Source: Bacteroidales bacterium UBA1309
GTDB lineage: Bacteria; Bacteroidota; Bacteroidia; Bacteroidales; Dysgonomonadaceae
Length of the DNA: 33,081 bases
Assembly (NCBI GenBank): GCA_002307185.1
Contig: DBTT01000023.1
Span: forward strand, 1 to 33,081
Direction: 5' to 3'
Part shown: one piece after another, positions 14,364 to 22,378 of the stretch
Numbering within the stretch: position 1 is the stretch's first letter
How the letters are laid out: the number at the start of each line of letters is the position of its first letter
Translations under genes and position numbers: made by a program
Notes under the pieces: model-generated
What the model saw: the letters and a program-made list of their open reading frames with translations, nothing else
The model's database searches: none
What the model was told of the DNA's origin: nothing

Positions 14364-16619
14364 CTATTTTTTCATCGCATTCAATGCGCTACCTTCTTTA
14401 AACCAATTGATTTGTAACTCATTGTAAGTATGTGCCACCTCAAACGAATCTTTTGTCCCGTCTTTGTGGGTAAGCACTACCTCTAAATTCTTTCCTGGAT
14501 GGAAATCAGCCAATCCCAAGATACTGATCTTGTCGTCTTCCTTCACTTTTTCGTAATCCTCTTTGTTGGTAAAAGTGAGAGCCAACATCCCTTGTTTTTT
14601 CAAGTTGGTTTCGTGGATGCGTGCAAATGATTTCACAATAATGGCTTTTACGTTGAGGAAACGAGGTTCCATCGCAGCATGTTCACGGGATGAGCCTTCT
14701 CCATAATTTTCTTCGGCTACCACAACCGAACCGATGCCTTCAGCCTTGAATCGCCTGGCGAGCTGAGGAACTGGAATGTATTCTCCGGTAGATGGATTCA
14801 ATACGGCATTGGCCTTGTCGTTGAATGAATTGATTGCTCCGATAAGCATGTTGTCGGAGATATTGTCCAAATGACCACGGAATTTCAACCAGGGTCCTGC
14901 CATGGAAATGTGGTCGGTGGTGCATTTTCCTTTTGCTTTGATGAGCAGGGGTTGTTCGATGATGTCTTTTCCATCCCACGGGGCAAAAGGGGTAAGCTTT
15001 TGCAAACGTTTGGAGTCGGCTGCAATTTCCACAACAATATTGCTTCCGTCAGCGATCGGGGCAATGTATCCAGGGTTTCCTTGATCAAAACCATTGGAAG
15101 GTAATTCCAAGCCTTGAGGTTCGGCCAATTTCACATACTCTCCTTTGTCATTCAACAAAGTATCCGTGATGGGATTGAAAGTCAAATCGCCCGAGATGGC
15201 AAATGCGGCAACCAATTCCGGTGAAGTAACAAACGCATGTGTGTTTGGATTACCATCGTTGCGTTTTGCAAAATTGCGGTTGAATGAAGTTACAATCGAG
15301 TTGGGACGGTCTGTAAATTCTTCGGTACGTTTCCATTGCCCGATGCAAGGGCCGCACGCGTTGGCCATGATTTTTGCTCCGGCATCTTCAAATTTTTTGA
15401 TTATTCCGTCACGAATGGCAGTTGCATATACTTGCTCAGAACCTGGATTAATAATCAATTGAGATTTTATCGTGATTCCTTTTGCATAAGCGTCATCCAC
15501 GATGTTTGCTGCACGTGACATGTCTTCATAAGAAGAGTTTGTACATGAGCCGATTAGCCCGACTTCCATGGTTTTGGGGTATCCTTCCTGAGCTACCTTT
15601 TCCGCGAATTCAGAAATCGGATTTGCTGCATCCGGCGTGAATGGGCCGTTCACAAAAGGTTCAAGTTTATCCAAATCTATCTCGATTACCCGATCGTAAT
15701 ATTTTTCAGGATCCAGTACTACTTCATCGTCAGCCTTCAGGTGTTCAGCAATGGCTGCCGCACCTTTGGCGATATCTTCACGGCTTGTTATTTTTAAATA
15801 TTCCGACGTTTTTTCGTCAAAGGGGAAAAGCGAAGTGGTAGCACCAACTTCTGCTCCCATGTTGCAGATGGTAGCTTTGCCGGTTGCCGACAAACTTTTA
15901 GTCCCTTCTCCAAAATATTCTATAATGGCATTGGTTCCCCCTTTTACGGTCAAGATACCCGCCAGCTTCAATATAACGTCTTTTGCGGATGCCCAGCCGG
16001 AAAGTTTGCCAGTCAGTTTCACACCGATCAGTTTTGGCATTTTCAGCTCCCAAGGCATTCCTGCCATCACGTCCACAGCATCTGCGCCGCCTACGCCGAT
16101 AGCAACCATACCAAGGCCACCTGCGTTAGGAGTATGCGAGTCGGTGCCGATCATCATTCCGCCTGGAAATGCATAATTTTCAAGAATCACTTGGTGAATG
16201 ATTCCGGCGCCTGGTTTCCAGAATCCGATTCCAAACTTGTTGGATACGGTGGATAGAAAATCATATACTTCTTTGTTTGTGACTTCTGCCACATGTAAGT
16301 CTTCCTTTGCTGCTTTGTAAGCTTGGATTAAGTGGTCGCAGTGCACTGTTGAGGGCACAGCCACCCTTTCACGTCCGGAGGTCATGAGCTGGAGCAAGGC
16401 CATTTGTGCTGTTGCATCTTGCATTCCCACACGGTCTGGCGAAAAATTGACGTAGTCAACCGCGCGTGCATAGTCTTTTAATTCTTCACCGGAAGAGAGG
16501 TGGACATATAAAATTTTTTCAGCTAATGTTAAAGGACGGTTTAACTTTTGTTTGACTTGGGAGATTTTTTGTGGGTAAATGGCGTAAAGCGCCTCAATCA
16601 TTTTGCTATCAAATGCCAT
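14364..16619 (-). CDS. acnA: Aconitate hydratase, mitochondrial-type
   Basis: 751 aa, the length of mitochondrial-type aconitase rather than the ~890 aa bacterial AcnA/IRP form. It interconverts citrate and isocitrate with a [4Fe-4S] cluster. The three cluster cysteines are visible: Cys359 in GSCTNSS, and Cys422 and Cys425 in ACGPCIGQW. Other marks: G-T-D-S-H-T-P-N-A-G-G-L-G; N-M-G-A-E-V-G-A-T-T-S; and in the swivel domain N-Y-G-E-G-S-S-R-E-H-A-A. It is first in acnA-icd-gltA. The 410-base upstream region is shared with divergent proA. A minus-strand TATTTTTG (16702-16695) could be its -7 element, but the -33 is not convincing. The symbol is given for the function; the protein belongs to the mitochondrial-like subgroup. 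Confidence 0.95.
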   Translation of the reverse strand: MAFDSKMIEALYAIYPQKISQVKQKLNRPLTLAEKILYVHLSSGEELKDYARAVDYVNFSPDRVGMQDATAQMALLQLMTSGRERVAVPSTVHCDHLIQAYKAAKEDLHVAEVTNKEVYDFLSTVSNKFGIGFWKPGAGIIHQVILENYAFPGGMMIGTDSHTPNAGGLGMVAIGVGGADAVDVMAGMPWELKMPKLIGVKLTGKLSGWASAKDVILKLAGILTVKGGTNAIIEYFGEGTKSLSATGKATICNMGAEVGATTSLFPFDEKTSEYLKITSREDIAKGAAAIAEHLKADDEVVLDPEKYYDRVIEIDLDKLEPFVNGPFTPDAANPISEFAEKVAQEGYPKTMEVGLIGSCTNSSYEDMSRAANIVDDAYAKGITIKSQLIINPGSEQVYATAIRDGIIKKFEDAGAKIMANACGPCIGQWKRTEEFTDRPNSIVTSFNRNFAKRNDGNPNTHAFVTSPELVAAFAISGDLTFNPITDTLLNDKGEYVKLAEPQGLELPSNGFDQGNPGYIAPIADGSNIVVEIAADSKRLQKLTPFAPWDGKDIIEQPLLIKAKGKCTTDHISMAGPWLKFRGHLDNISDNMLIGAINSFNDKANAVLNPSTGEYIPVPQLARRFKAEGIGSVVVAEENYGEGSSREHAAMEPRFLNVKAIIVKSFARIHETNLKKQGMLALTFTNKEDYEKVKEDDKISILGLADFHPGKNLEVVLTHKDGTKDSFEVAHTYNELQINWFKEGSALNAMKK

Positions 16620-17030
16620 GCTATTTTTATTTTAGTTGAAAAATCAGGTTCGAAAATAGACAAATATTGGTTAAATGTCGAAAAAAGTCTTTCACAAAAA
16701 TAGATAAAAAATATCTACCTATATCGTTTATACAAATAAACTTAAGCACTTGAATATTTATTCACAGTCAGGTCTATCTTTGATATTTCAAATATAACAA
16801 CAAAACCAAGTACATTTTGGTTCAAAGTATAAATTTGTGAAATATAATTATTACTTTTATTTTTTGTTTCAAACATATTAATCCCAGTAGGACAAATAAA
16901 ATGTGGATTTTGGGTCTTTCATTGTTGTCTTATAGATGCAAGAATGTAGTAGCGGCTAAAAGCTGCTGGCTATAGCTTATAGAGTACCAATAAATTATTC
17001 CAATTGCTGATAAGCATTTTAAATAAAAAT
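16620..17030. other. Divergent intergenic region between acnA and proA
   Basis: AT-rich, with no gene. On the plus strand TAAATTTG (16830-16837) and on the minus strand TATATTTG (16796-16789) and TATTTTTG (16702-16695) resemble -7 elements. Near proA lies a TAGC-type repeat (16949-16984) with a small CTATA-GCT-TATAG stem. Glutamate-family control of both flanking operons from this region is possible but unproven. Confidence 0.4.
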
Positions 17031-18278
17031 ATGGAGTTGTTGAATTCTTTGTTTGAGAGTGCCCGCAAGGCTGGTGCTTCTTCAAAATTGTTGGAAAGCG
17101 AGTTGATCAATAAGGTGCTGTTGGAAGTTGCAGATGCTGCTGAAAGACATGCTTCTGTAATTCTGATTGAAAATCAAAAAGACTTGGACCGCATGGATCC
17201 CGAAAATCCGAAGTATGATCGCTTAAAACTTACTGCCGAACGTATCAATGGGATTGCGTCCGATATGAGGAATGTTGCTACTCTGCCCTTTCCGCAAGGA
17301 CGGCTTTTGGACAGCTATGTCCGTCCCAATGGAATGCGAATTTCGAAAATCACCGTGCCTTTTGGGGTTATCGGTATTATTTACGAAGCCCGTCCGAATG
17401 TCACTTTCGATGTGTTCTCCCTTTGTTTCAAATCGGGCAATGGGTGTGTTTTGAAAGGTGGCTCGGATGCGCATTATTCGAATATTGCTATCATGGAAGT
17501 GATTCATGGCATATTGCTCGATAACGGTATTGATCCGAATGTTTGCACCTTGCTCCCCGATGATAGGGAAGCCACGAATGCGTTGATGCATGCCCGCGAA
17601 TATGTCGATATGATTATTCCCCGTGGAAGCAAAGCCTTGATCGATTTTGTTCGTGAAAATGCTCGGATTCCAGTGATTGAAACAGGTGCCGGAGTTTGCC
17701 ACACTTACTTTGATAAATCAGGAGATATTGCCAAGGGTGTCCCAATCATATATAATTCAAAAACACGCCGTGTGAGTGTATGTAATTCATTGGATTGCAT
17801 GATTATTCATTCCGAAAGACTGGGTGATTTGCCTGTGCTGACCGAGAAATTAAAGGCTTCCAATGTGCTTATTTATGCAGATGAAAAGGCGTTGAAGGCT
17901 TTGTCTGGAAAATATCCCGAAGAGTTGTTGAAGCAGGCAAGCGACGAAAGCTTTGGAACGGAATTCTTAGATTATATTATGGCTATAAAAACCGTTGATA
18001 GCCTCGAGGAGGCATTGGTTCACATCGAACACTTTGGATCCAAACACAGCGAATGTATTGTTTCTGAAGATAAGGAGGCTATCGAATTGTTTAAAAAAAC
18101 AGTGGATGCCGCCTGTGTCTATGCAAATGTTTCCACGGCATTCACCGATGGAGGGGAGTTTGGGTTTGGTGCCGAAATAGGCATCAGCACACAAAAACTC
18201 CACGCCCGTGGCCCTATGGCCTTAGCCGAATTGTGTAGCTACAAATGGATTATAGAAGGGGAAGGGCAGATAAGGTAA
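17031..18278 (+). CDS. proA: Glutamate-5-semialdehyde dehydrogenase (gamma-glutamyl phosphate reductase)
   Basis: 415 aa from ATG 17031; an in-frame TTG at 17004 would add nine residues unlike the family. It reduces gamma-glutamyl phosphate with NADPH in proline synthesis. ProA marks: V-P-F-G-V-I-G-I-I-Y-E-A-R-P-N-V-T near residues 108-124, L-K-G-G-S-D-A, the P-R-G-S-K-A-L loop, catalytic Cys251 in R-R-V-S-V-C-N-S, and the C-terminal F-T-D-G-G-E-F-G-F-G-A-E-I-G-I-S-T-Q-K-L-H-A-R-G-P. Its usual partner proB is not beside it: the upstream neighbour is divergent acnA and the downstream one is argF' (164 bases away, likely same transcript). Confidence 0.96.
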   Translation: MELLNSLFESARKAGASSKLLESELINKVLLEVADAAERHASVILIENQKDLDRMDPENPKYDRLKLTAERINGIASDMRNVATLPFPQGRLLDSYVRPNGMRISKITVPFGVIGIIYEARPNVTFDVFSLCFKSGNGCVLKGGSDAHYSNIAIMEVIHGILLDNGIDPNVCTLLPDDREATNALMHAREYVDMIIPRGSKALIDFVRENARIPVIETGAGVCHTYFDKSGDIAKGVPIIYNSKTRRVSVCNSLDCMIIHSERLGDLPVLTEKLKASNVLIYADEKALKALSGKYPEELLKQASDESFGTEFLDYIMAIKTVDSLEEALVHIEHFGSKHSECIVSEDKEAIELFKKTVDAACVYANVSTAFTDGGEFGFGAEIGISTQKLHARGPMALAELCSYKWIIEGEGQIR

Positions 18279-18295
18279 AACCTGTGAACCCGTAG

Positions 18296-18316
18296 AGACG
18301 ATGCACGCCATCGTCT
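18296..18316. repeat. AGACGATG palindrome after proA
   Basis: AGACGATG and CATCGTCT arms around a 5-base loop, preceded by CGTAG. It has the same arms as 1297-1316 after fcl. It lies 17 bases after the proA stop, between proA and argF'. Confidence 0.7.
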
Positions 18317-18442
18317 TATTCACCAATAATTCTGAAATCGGCAGAATTTAATTAAAAAAAACTATAGATAAGAAAATGAAACGAAGCATGATCGAAAAAT
18401 CATTTTGAGTTCCATTACAACTTGAAAAAACAAATGAATCGT

Positions 18443-19396
18443 ATGAAAGCTTACACTAACGTCAAAGACTTAGGTAATTTGAAAGAGGCGGTGCGTGAAG
18501 CGCTGGAAATCAAGAAAAACAGATATGCTTACAAACACTTAGGGGAAGATAAAACCTTGTTGATGGTTTTTTTCAATTCGAGCCTCCGCACCCGCCTGAG
18601 TACGCAAAAAGCAGGCATGAATCTCGGTATGAACACCATGGTGCTGGATGTGAATCAAGGAGCATGGAAGTTGGAAACTGAGCGTGGTGTGATTATGGAT
18701 GGCGACAAGTCGGAACATATTCTCGAAGCTATTCCAGTCATGGCACAGTATTGCGACATTATTGGAGTTCGCTCTTTTGCCCGTTTTGAAAGCAAGGAAG
18801 AAGATGTCAATGAAAAGATATTGAATCAATTCATCAACTATTCTGGCAAGCCCGTTTTCAGCATGGAAGCCGCCACAGGTCATCCTCTGCAAGCTTTTGC
18901 CGATTTGATTACAATTGAAGAATACAAGAAAACACCGCGGCCAAAGGTTGTGCTTACTTGGGCGCCCCATCCCCGGGCCCTTCCGCAAGCCGTGCCCAAT
19001 TCGTTTGCCGATTTTATGAACGAAGCGGATGTGGACTTTGTGATTACACATCCCGAAGGTTACGAATTGGATTCGAAATTTGTTCGTGGTGCGAAAGTGG
19101 AATACGACCAAGACAAAGCATTCGCAGGAGCCGATTTTGTCTATGCTAAAAATTGGTCGGCTTTTGCCGATCCAAATTATGGACAGATCTTGAGTAAAGA
19201 TATGTCGTGGACGGTGACAACCGAAAAAATGGCTTTGACCAACAACGCCTTTTTCATGCACTGCTTGCCTGTTCGGCGCAACATGATCGTGAGTGACGAT
19301 GTGATTGAAAGTCCGCAATCGATCGTGATTCCCGAAGCCGCGAACCGCGAAATTTCGGCACAAACGGTGATTAAGCGAATGCTGGAATCGCTGTGA
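18443..19396 (+). CDS. argF': N-succinyl-L-ornithine carbamoyltransferase
   Basis: 317 aa from ATG 18443; alternatives are ATG 18434 and TTG 18422. The chosen start aligns with the N-terminus I recall for the Bacteroides fragilis enzyme (MKKFTCV...). It carbamoylates N-succinylornithine in the succinylated arginine pathway of Bacteroidetes. Carbamoyl phosphate motif: F-F-N-S-S-L-R-T-R (residues 43-51) where classical OTCases have S-T-R-T-R. Others: WAPHPRALPQAVPNSFADFM and HCLPVRRNMIVSDDVIESPQ. The specificity residue, Pro90 in B. fragilis SOTC and Glu92 in Xanthomonas acetylornithine carbamoyltransferase, is Ser90 here (V-I-M-D-G-D-K-S), which excludes the acetyl-type Glu. Paired with proA upstream; argH lies 5 kb downstream. 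Confidence 0.94.
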   Translation: MKAYTNVKDLGNLKEAVREALEIKKNRYAYKHLGEDKTLLMVFFNSSLRTRLSTQKAGMNLGMNTMVLDVNQGAWKLETERGVIMDGDKSEHILEAIPVMAQYCDIIGVRSFARFESKEEDVNEKILNQFINYSGKPVFSMEAATGHPLQAFADLITIEEYKKTPRPKVVLTWAPHPRALPQAVPNSFADFMNEADVDFVITHPEGYELDSKFVRGAKVEYDQDKAFAGADFVYAKNWSAFADPNYGQILSKDMSWTVTTEKMALTNNAFFMHCLPVRRNMIVSDDVIESPQSIVIPEAANREISAQTVIKRMLESL

Positions 19397-19861
19397 CAGG
19401 AAACTAGACTTTGCGAAAGGCTGATCGGGTAGGAGGGTTTTCCCCGACTCAGAAAATAATATTTAGGCGTGGCTTGTAGTGAAAAAGTGTATTTTGAACG
19501 ACTGACTACGCCTATTCTTTGTCTTCTTGTACAAATTATCTGCATTTCATTTGTACCCTGTATATTTGTCCTACTCTTCCACTGAAATGACCTATTTTCT
19601 CTGCATAGAACACGTTAACTTTGCCTTATCGATTTTAGAATAAATAGTAACAATTAAATTTTCGAATAAACGATAAAGACAACATGGATCTGTTATTATT
19701 ATCCTTGAATCGTTTCTGGCTACAACAAGCATAGATTTGGCTAAATTCGAATCCTTAAACTGCTGTATTTTTGCAATATCAAAAAATGAATAAAAAACAT
19801 ATTGCCACGAATGCACAGATTAATCTATTCATTTAGCATCAAAATTAAAGAAAACAAATTT
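19397..19861. other. Intergenic region before the AraC pseudogene
   Basis: No credible gene. TATTTTTG (19766-19773) is a good -7 element but its TTTG partner (19736-19739) is 26 bases away, longer than usual. A 16-codon open frame starts at about 19789 (MNKKHIATNAQINLFI) and looks like chance or repeat-derived sequence. This region should have held the missing first ~110 codons of the AraC gene but no homologous sequence is recognised. Confidence 0.45.
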
Positions 19862-20555
19862 ATGGCTTCCAATCAGGTTTTGACCGTGATGGAAGATCAG
19901 AATTTAGTTTCATCCGAGAGCGTTCAGGATGGATTATGATGATTCATCCCGATTTTCTATGGAATACACCCTTGGCCAGAAACATTCACAAATATGAATT
20001 TTTCGATTACTCGGTAAACGAGGCTCTCTTTCTGTCTGAGAAGGAAGAGGAAATGATCAACGCAATTGCCTGCAATATCGCGCGGGAATACCAATCCAAC
20101 ATTGATAAATTCAGTCAAAACATCATTATTTCGCAAATAGAAACTTTGCTCAATTATTCCGAACGGTTTTACCAACGTCAGTTTATCACCCGAAAAATAA
20201 CCAACCACAAAATACTCGAAAGGTTGGAAAGTATTTTGGAAGATTACTTTAGAAATGATGATTTGGAGACAAAGGGATTGCCTTCGGTGCAATATATTGC
20301 CAATGAGTTGAATGTTTCTCCCAATTATCTGAGCGGAGTGCTGAAAGTACTTACTGTTCAATCCACTCAACAGCATATCCACAACAAATGATCGAAAAAG
20401 CCAAGGAGAAATTATCAACTACTGATTTGTCCATCAGTGAAATAGCCTACGAATTGGGCTTTGAGCATTCACAATCGTTCAGTAAATTGTTTAAAGCAAA
20501 AACAAATCAAAGTCCGCTGGAATTTCGGGCGGGGTTTCATTCAAGGTATCAATAA
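19862..20555 (+). pseudogene. AraC-family transcriptional regulator, broken by two frameshifts
   Basis: Three consecutive frames join into one AraC-type protein. Frame 1 (19862-) reads MASNQVLTVMEDQNL, and on to V-Q-D-G; after loss of one base near 19926 it continues W-I-M-M-I-H-P-D-F-L-W-N-T-P-L-A-R in the frame of 19936-20391; after a second one-base loss near 20387 it goes on as MIEKAKEKLSTTDLSISEIA, then Y-E-L-G-F-E-H-S-Q-S-F-S-K-L-F-K, to the stop at 20555. The second break falls inside the paired HTH DNA-binding domain (L-N-V-S-P-N-Y-L-S-G-V-L-K is the first helix pair). About 110 N-terminal residues are missing compared with family members. The second junction is an ATGA overlap, so a reinitiated C-terminal fragment is possible. 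The gene is most likely dead, unless the shifts are sequencing errors. Confidence 0.85.
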
Positions 20556-20591
20556 TGCCGTTTATTTATATCGAATAGAACCCGATATTGT

Positions 20592-20939
20592 TCATTTCAA
20601 AATCACTTCCCGAAGCCTTTCCGCATTTTTATCGCCCCATTGGCCTAAGTCCGCAACCACGGGAATCAATGTTTTGCCAAACTCAGTGAGCCTATACTCC
20701 ACTTTGGGCGGTATCACTGGATAAATCGTTTTTGCGATCAACTCATGTTTTTCCAGCTCATTCAGTTGGATATGCAACACCCTGCGCGAAGCATCGGGTA
20801 TTTTGCGTTGTAGCTCGCTGGGTCGGTGAAACCCCTCGTTGATAAACCACAGCAAGCGAATCTTCCACTTGCCATAGAGCACCTCGCCAATCAGGTCGAG
20901 GCCACAATGGAGACTTAGGGGTATTTTTCTTTCGTACAT
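20592..20939 (-). CDS. HxlR-family winged-helix regulator
   Basis: 115 aa. HxlR/DUF24 family: PLSLHCGLDLIGEVLYGKWK, then R-P-S-E-L-Q-R-K-I-P-D-A-S-R-R-V-L-H-I-Q-L-N-E-L-E (recognition helix) and the wing Y-P-V-I-P-P-K-V-E-Y-R-L-T-E-F-G. The conserved Cys12 corresponds to the redox or electrophile-sensing Cys of relatives such as YodB and HypR. It is transcribed away from the SDR gene, 119 bases apart, the normal arrangement of an HxlR regulator and its target oxidoreductase. The start ATG at 20939 lies about five bases from its -7 element, so the mRNA may have nearly no leader. Confidence 0.92.
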   Translation of the reverse strand: MYERKIPLSLHCGLDLIGEVLYGKWKIRLLWFINEGFHRPSELQRKIPDASRRVLHIQLNELEKHELIAKTIYPVIPPKVEYRLTEFGKTLIPVVADLGQWGDKNAERLREVILK

Positions 20940-20943
20940 ACTG

Positions 20944-20974
20944 CAAAATTAATTCCATTGTCCCAAATATGCAA
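20944..20974 (-). promoter_or_regulatory. Promoter of the HxlR gene
   Basis: Read on the minus strand: TTG (20974-20972), 20 bases, TAATTTTG (20951-20944), a near-perfect Bacteroidetes promoter. The -7 element ends five bases before the start codon, implying a leaderless or nearly leaderless mRNA. Confidence 0.65.
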
Positions 20975-21015
20975 TAGGTGAATAATTTATCCCTATGCAA
21001 TTCGTTATTCCGTAC

Positions 21016-21046
21016 TTGTGAAAATGATTCTTCGGTACTTACTTTG
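21016..21046 (+). promoter_or_regulatory. Promoter of the SDR-SnoaL operon
   Basis: TTG (21016-21018), 21 bases, TACTTTG (21040-21046), 12 bases before ATG 21059. It faces away from the HxlR promoter; the 40-odd bases between the two -33 boxes are the natural place for an HxlR operator. Confidence 0.6.
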
Positions 21047-21058
21047 CAAGAAAACAAT

Positions 21059-21853
21059 ATGGAGCAATTATTCAATCTCGACAACGAATTAAGCGATAAA
21101 ACCGCCTTGGTTACCGGAGGAACGAAAGGAGCTGGTAAGGCCATTGCCGAGCGTTTGCATCGGGCTGGAGCAACAGTTATTGTCACTGCCCGGAACAAAC
21201 CGGAAAATCAGAATCCCCATTTTCACTTCATTGCTGCCGACTTGAGCACCTCAGAAGGCACGGAAACAGTGATACAGGAAGTGGAAGCAAAATTCGGTTC
21301 ATTGGACATATTGGTCAACAACCTCGGAGGTTCGGAAACTCCAGGAGGCGGGTTTTCTATTCTCTCCGATAAAGATTGGGAGACTACCTTTCAAACCAAT
21401 TTGTTTGCGCCCGTCCGTTTAGATCGTGGCTTTTTGCCTGGAATGCTGCTAAAGCAGTCAGGTGTGATTGTCCACATTGCTTCTATTCAAGGACGCTTGC
21501 CTCTCTACGATTCTACTTTGCCCTATGCTGCCGCAAAGGCTGGGCTAATCAATTACAGCAAAAGCCTTTCCAATGAAGTTTCCCCGAGAGGGGTGCGTGT
21601 ATTGACTGTTTCTCCGGGATGGATCCTGACCGATGCTGCGGTCAGGATGGTGGAACGTATTGCCGAAAGCTCCGCTACGACATTGGATGAGGCTACAAAA
21701 AATGTGATCGATGCCTTGGGCGGGATTCCCTTTGGGCGACCTGCCAAACCCGAAGAGATTGCTGAATTTGTAGGCTTTCTAGTGTCTCCTAGGGCTAATT
21801 ACTTAACCGGCACAGAATACATCATCGATGGGGGAACAATACCAACTGTTTAA
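21059..21853 (+). CDS. Short-chain dehydrogenase/reductase (SDR)
   Basis: 264 aa from ATG 21059; an earlier in-frame start at 20978 lies upstream of the promoter and is rejected. Classical SDR: cofactor motif T-G-G-T-K-G-A-G (residues 19-26), N-N-L-G (87-90), catalytic Ser142 in H-I-A-S-I, Tyr156 and Lys160 in Y-A-A-A-K, and the C-terminal Y-L-T-G-T-E-Y-I-I-D-G-G-T. An Arg46 shortly after the second strand (V-T-A-R-N) suggests NADP(H). The substrate is unknown. It is followed after 14 bases by a SnoaL-like gene (one operon) and is divergent from an HxlR regulator, suggesting a stress- or electrophile-inducible detoxification reaction. Confidence 0.93.
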   Translation: MEQLFNLDNELSDKTALVTGGTKGAGKAIAERLHRAGATVIVTARNKPENQNPHFHFIAADLSTSEGTETVIQEVEAKFGSLDILVNNLGGSETPGGGFSILSDKDWETTFQTNLFAPVRLDRGFLPGMLLKQSGVIVHIASIQGRLPLYDSTLPYAAAKAGLINYSKSLSNEVSPRGVRVLTVSPGWILTDAAVRMVERIAESSATTLDEATKNVIDALGGIPFGRPAKPEEIAEFVGFLVSPRANYLTGTEYIIDGGTIPTV

Positions 21854-21867
21854 TAACCAAATAAAAA

Positions 21868-22203
21868 ATGATAGATATGAATTTACCTACCATTGTAAAA
21901 TGCCTGCTTCAGGCACAGGCCAATTTTGATAGTTTGGCGTATTCCGCTTGCTTTGTAGCAACTGCCGTTGTGTTGGACGAAGGGAAAACCTACATAGGAA
22001 CAGATGCTATAATGAAATGGAACGAATCAACTAATAATGAATACCAAACCGTGCTTGAACCTGTTGATTTCAGACAAGATGACAACAAGTTTGTTCTAAC
22101 TGCTAAAGTTTCGGGCTCTTTTGAGGGCAGTCCGGTACTCTTGGATTATCACATTGAAAAAGAGGGAGAGCTTATAGCTTCATTAGCAATCATATTGCAT
22201 TAA
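21868..22203 (+). CDS. SnoaL/NTF2-like small protein
   Basis: 111 aa (108 if the ATG at 21877 is used). The pattern fits the cone-shaped NTF2/SnoaL fold: an initial helix with L-L-Q-A-Q-A-N-F-D-S-L-A-Y-S-A-C-F, then V-L-D-E-G-K-T-Y-I-G-T-D-A-I-M-K-W (the 'G-x-x-A-I' after the first strand is typical), then strands to L-A-I-I-L-H. Such proteins often accompany SDRs in Bacteroidetes and act as small isomerases, hydrolases or unknown partners. It is the second gene of the SDR operon. No catalytic assignment is possible. Confidence 0.72.
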   Translation: MIDMNLPTIVKCLLQAQANFDSLAYSACFVATAVVLDEGKTYIGTDAIMKWNESTNNEYQTVLEPVDFRQDDNKFVLTAKVSGSFEGSPVLLDYHIEKEGELIASLAIILH

Positions 22204-22282
22204 AAGCTCAAATTATTGCGATCCGAAAAAAGGCGTTCCCGGTTGTCCGTAAATATTTGAAACAGCCTTTTAAGTCCCTAAA

Positions 22283-22378
22283 TGCTTGCAGATGCCATAG
22301 GTTAATTTCAATAATGCTTTTGAAATTGTAGATAATCTATATATTTTCATACATTTGTAAATAATACATCTGCAAGCA
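22283..22378. repeat. 12-bp inverted repeat flanking the plug-gene promoter
   Basis: TGCTTGCAGATG (22283-22294) and its exact complement CATCTGCAAGCA (22367-22378) are 72 bases apart. The right arm ends at the base before ATG 22379. The left arm lies upstream of the predicted promoter, so the arms cannot pair within this mRNA; they look like paired operator half-sites or ends of a lost or invertible element. Confidence 0.65.
22326..22357 (+). promoter_or_regulatory. Promoter of the T9SS plug-like gene
   Basis: TTG (22326-22328), 21 bases, TACATTTG (22350-22357), an excellent match to the Bacteroidetes consensus. The leader would be about 15 bases long and consist mainly of the right arm of the inverted repeat. 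Confidence 0.7.

Noticed and set aside
18539..19363. 274-codon open frame antisense to argF'
   Set aside because: It lies fully within a well-identified enzyme gene on the other strand, and its translation is His/Cys/Phe-rich without family features; it is a shadow of codon bias.
19592..19816. 74-codon minus-strand frame upstream of the AraC remnant
   Set aside because: No family features, AT-rich chance frame in a region with a plus-strand promoter-like element.
20978..21058. N-terminal extension of the SDR gene
   Set aside because: It would start upstream of the predicted promoter (21016-21046); ATG 21059 gives the standard SDR length.
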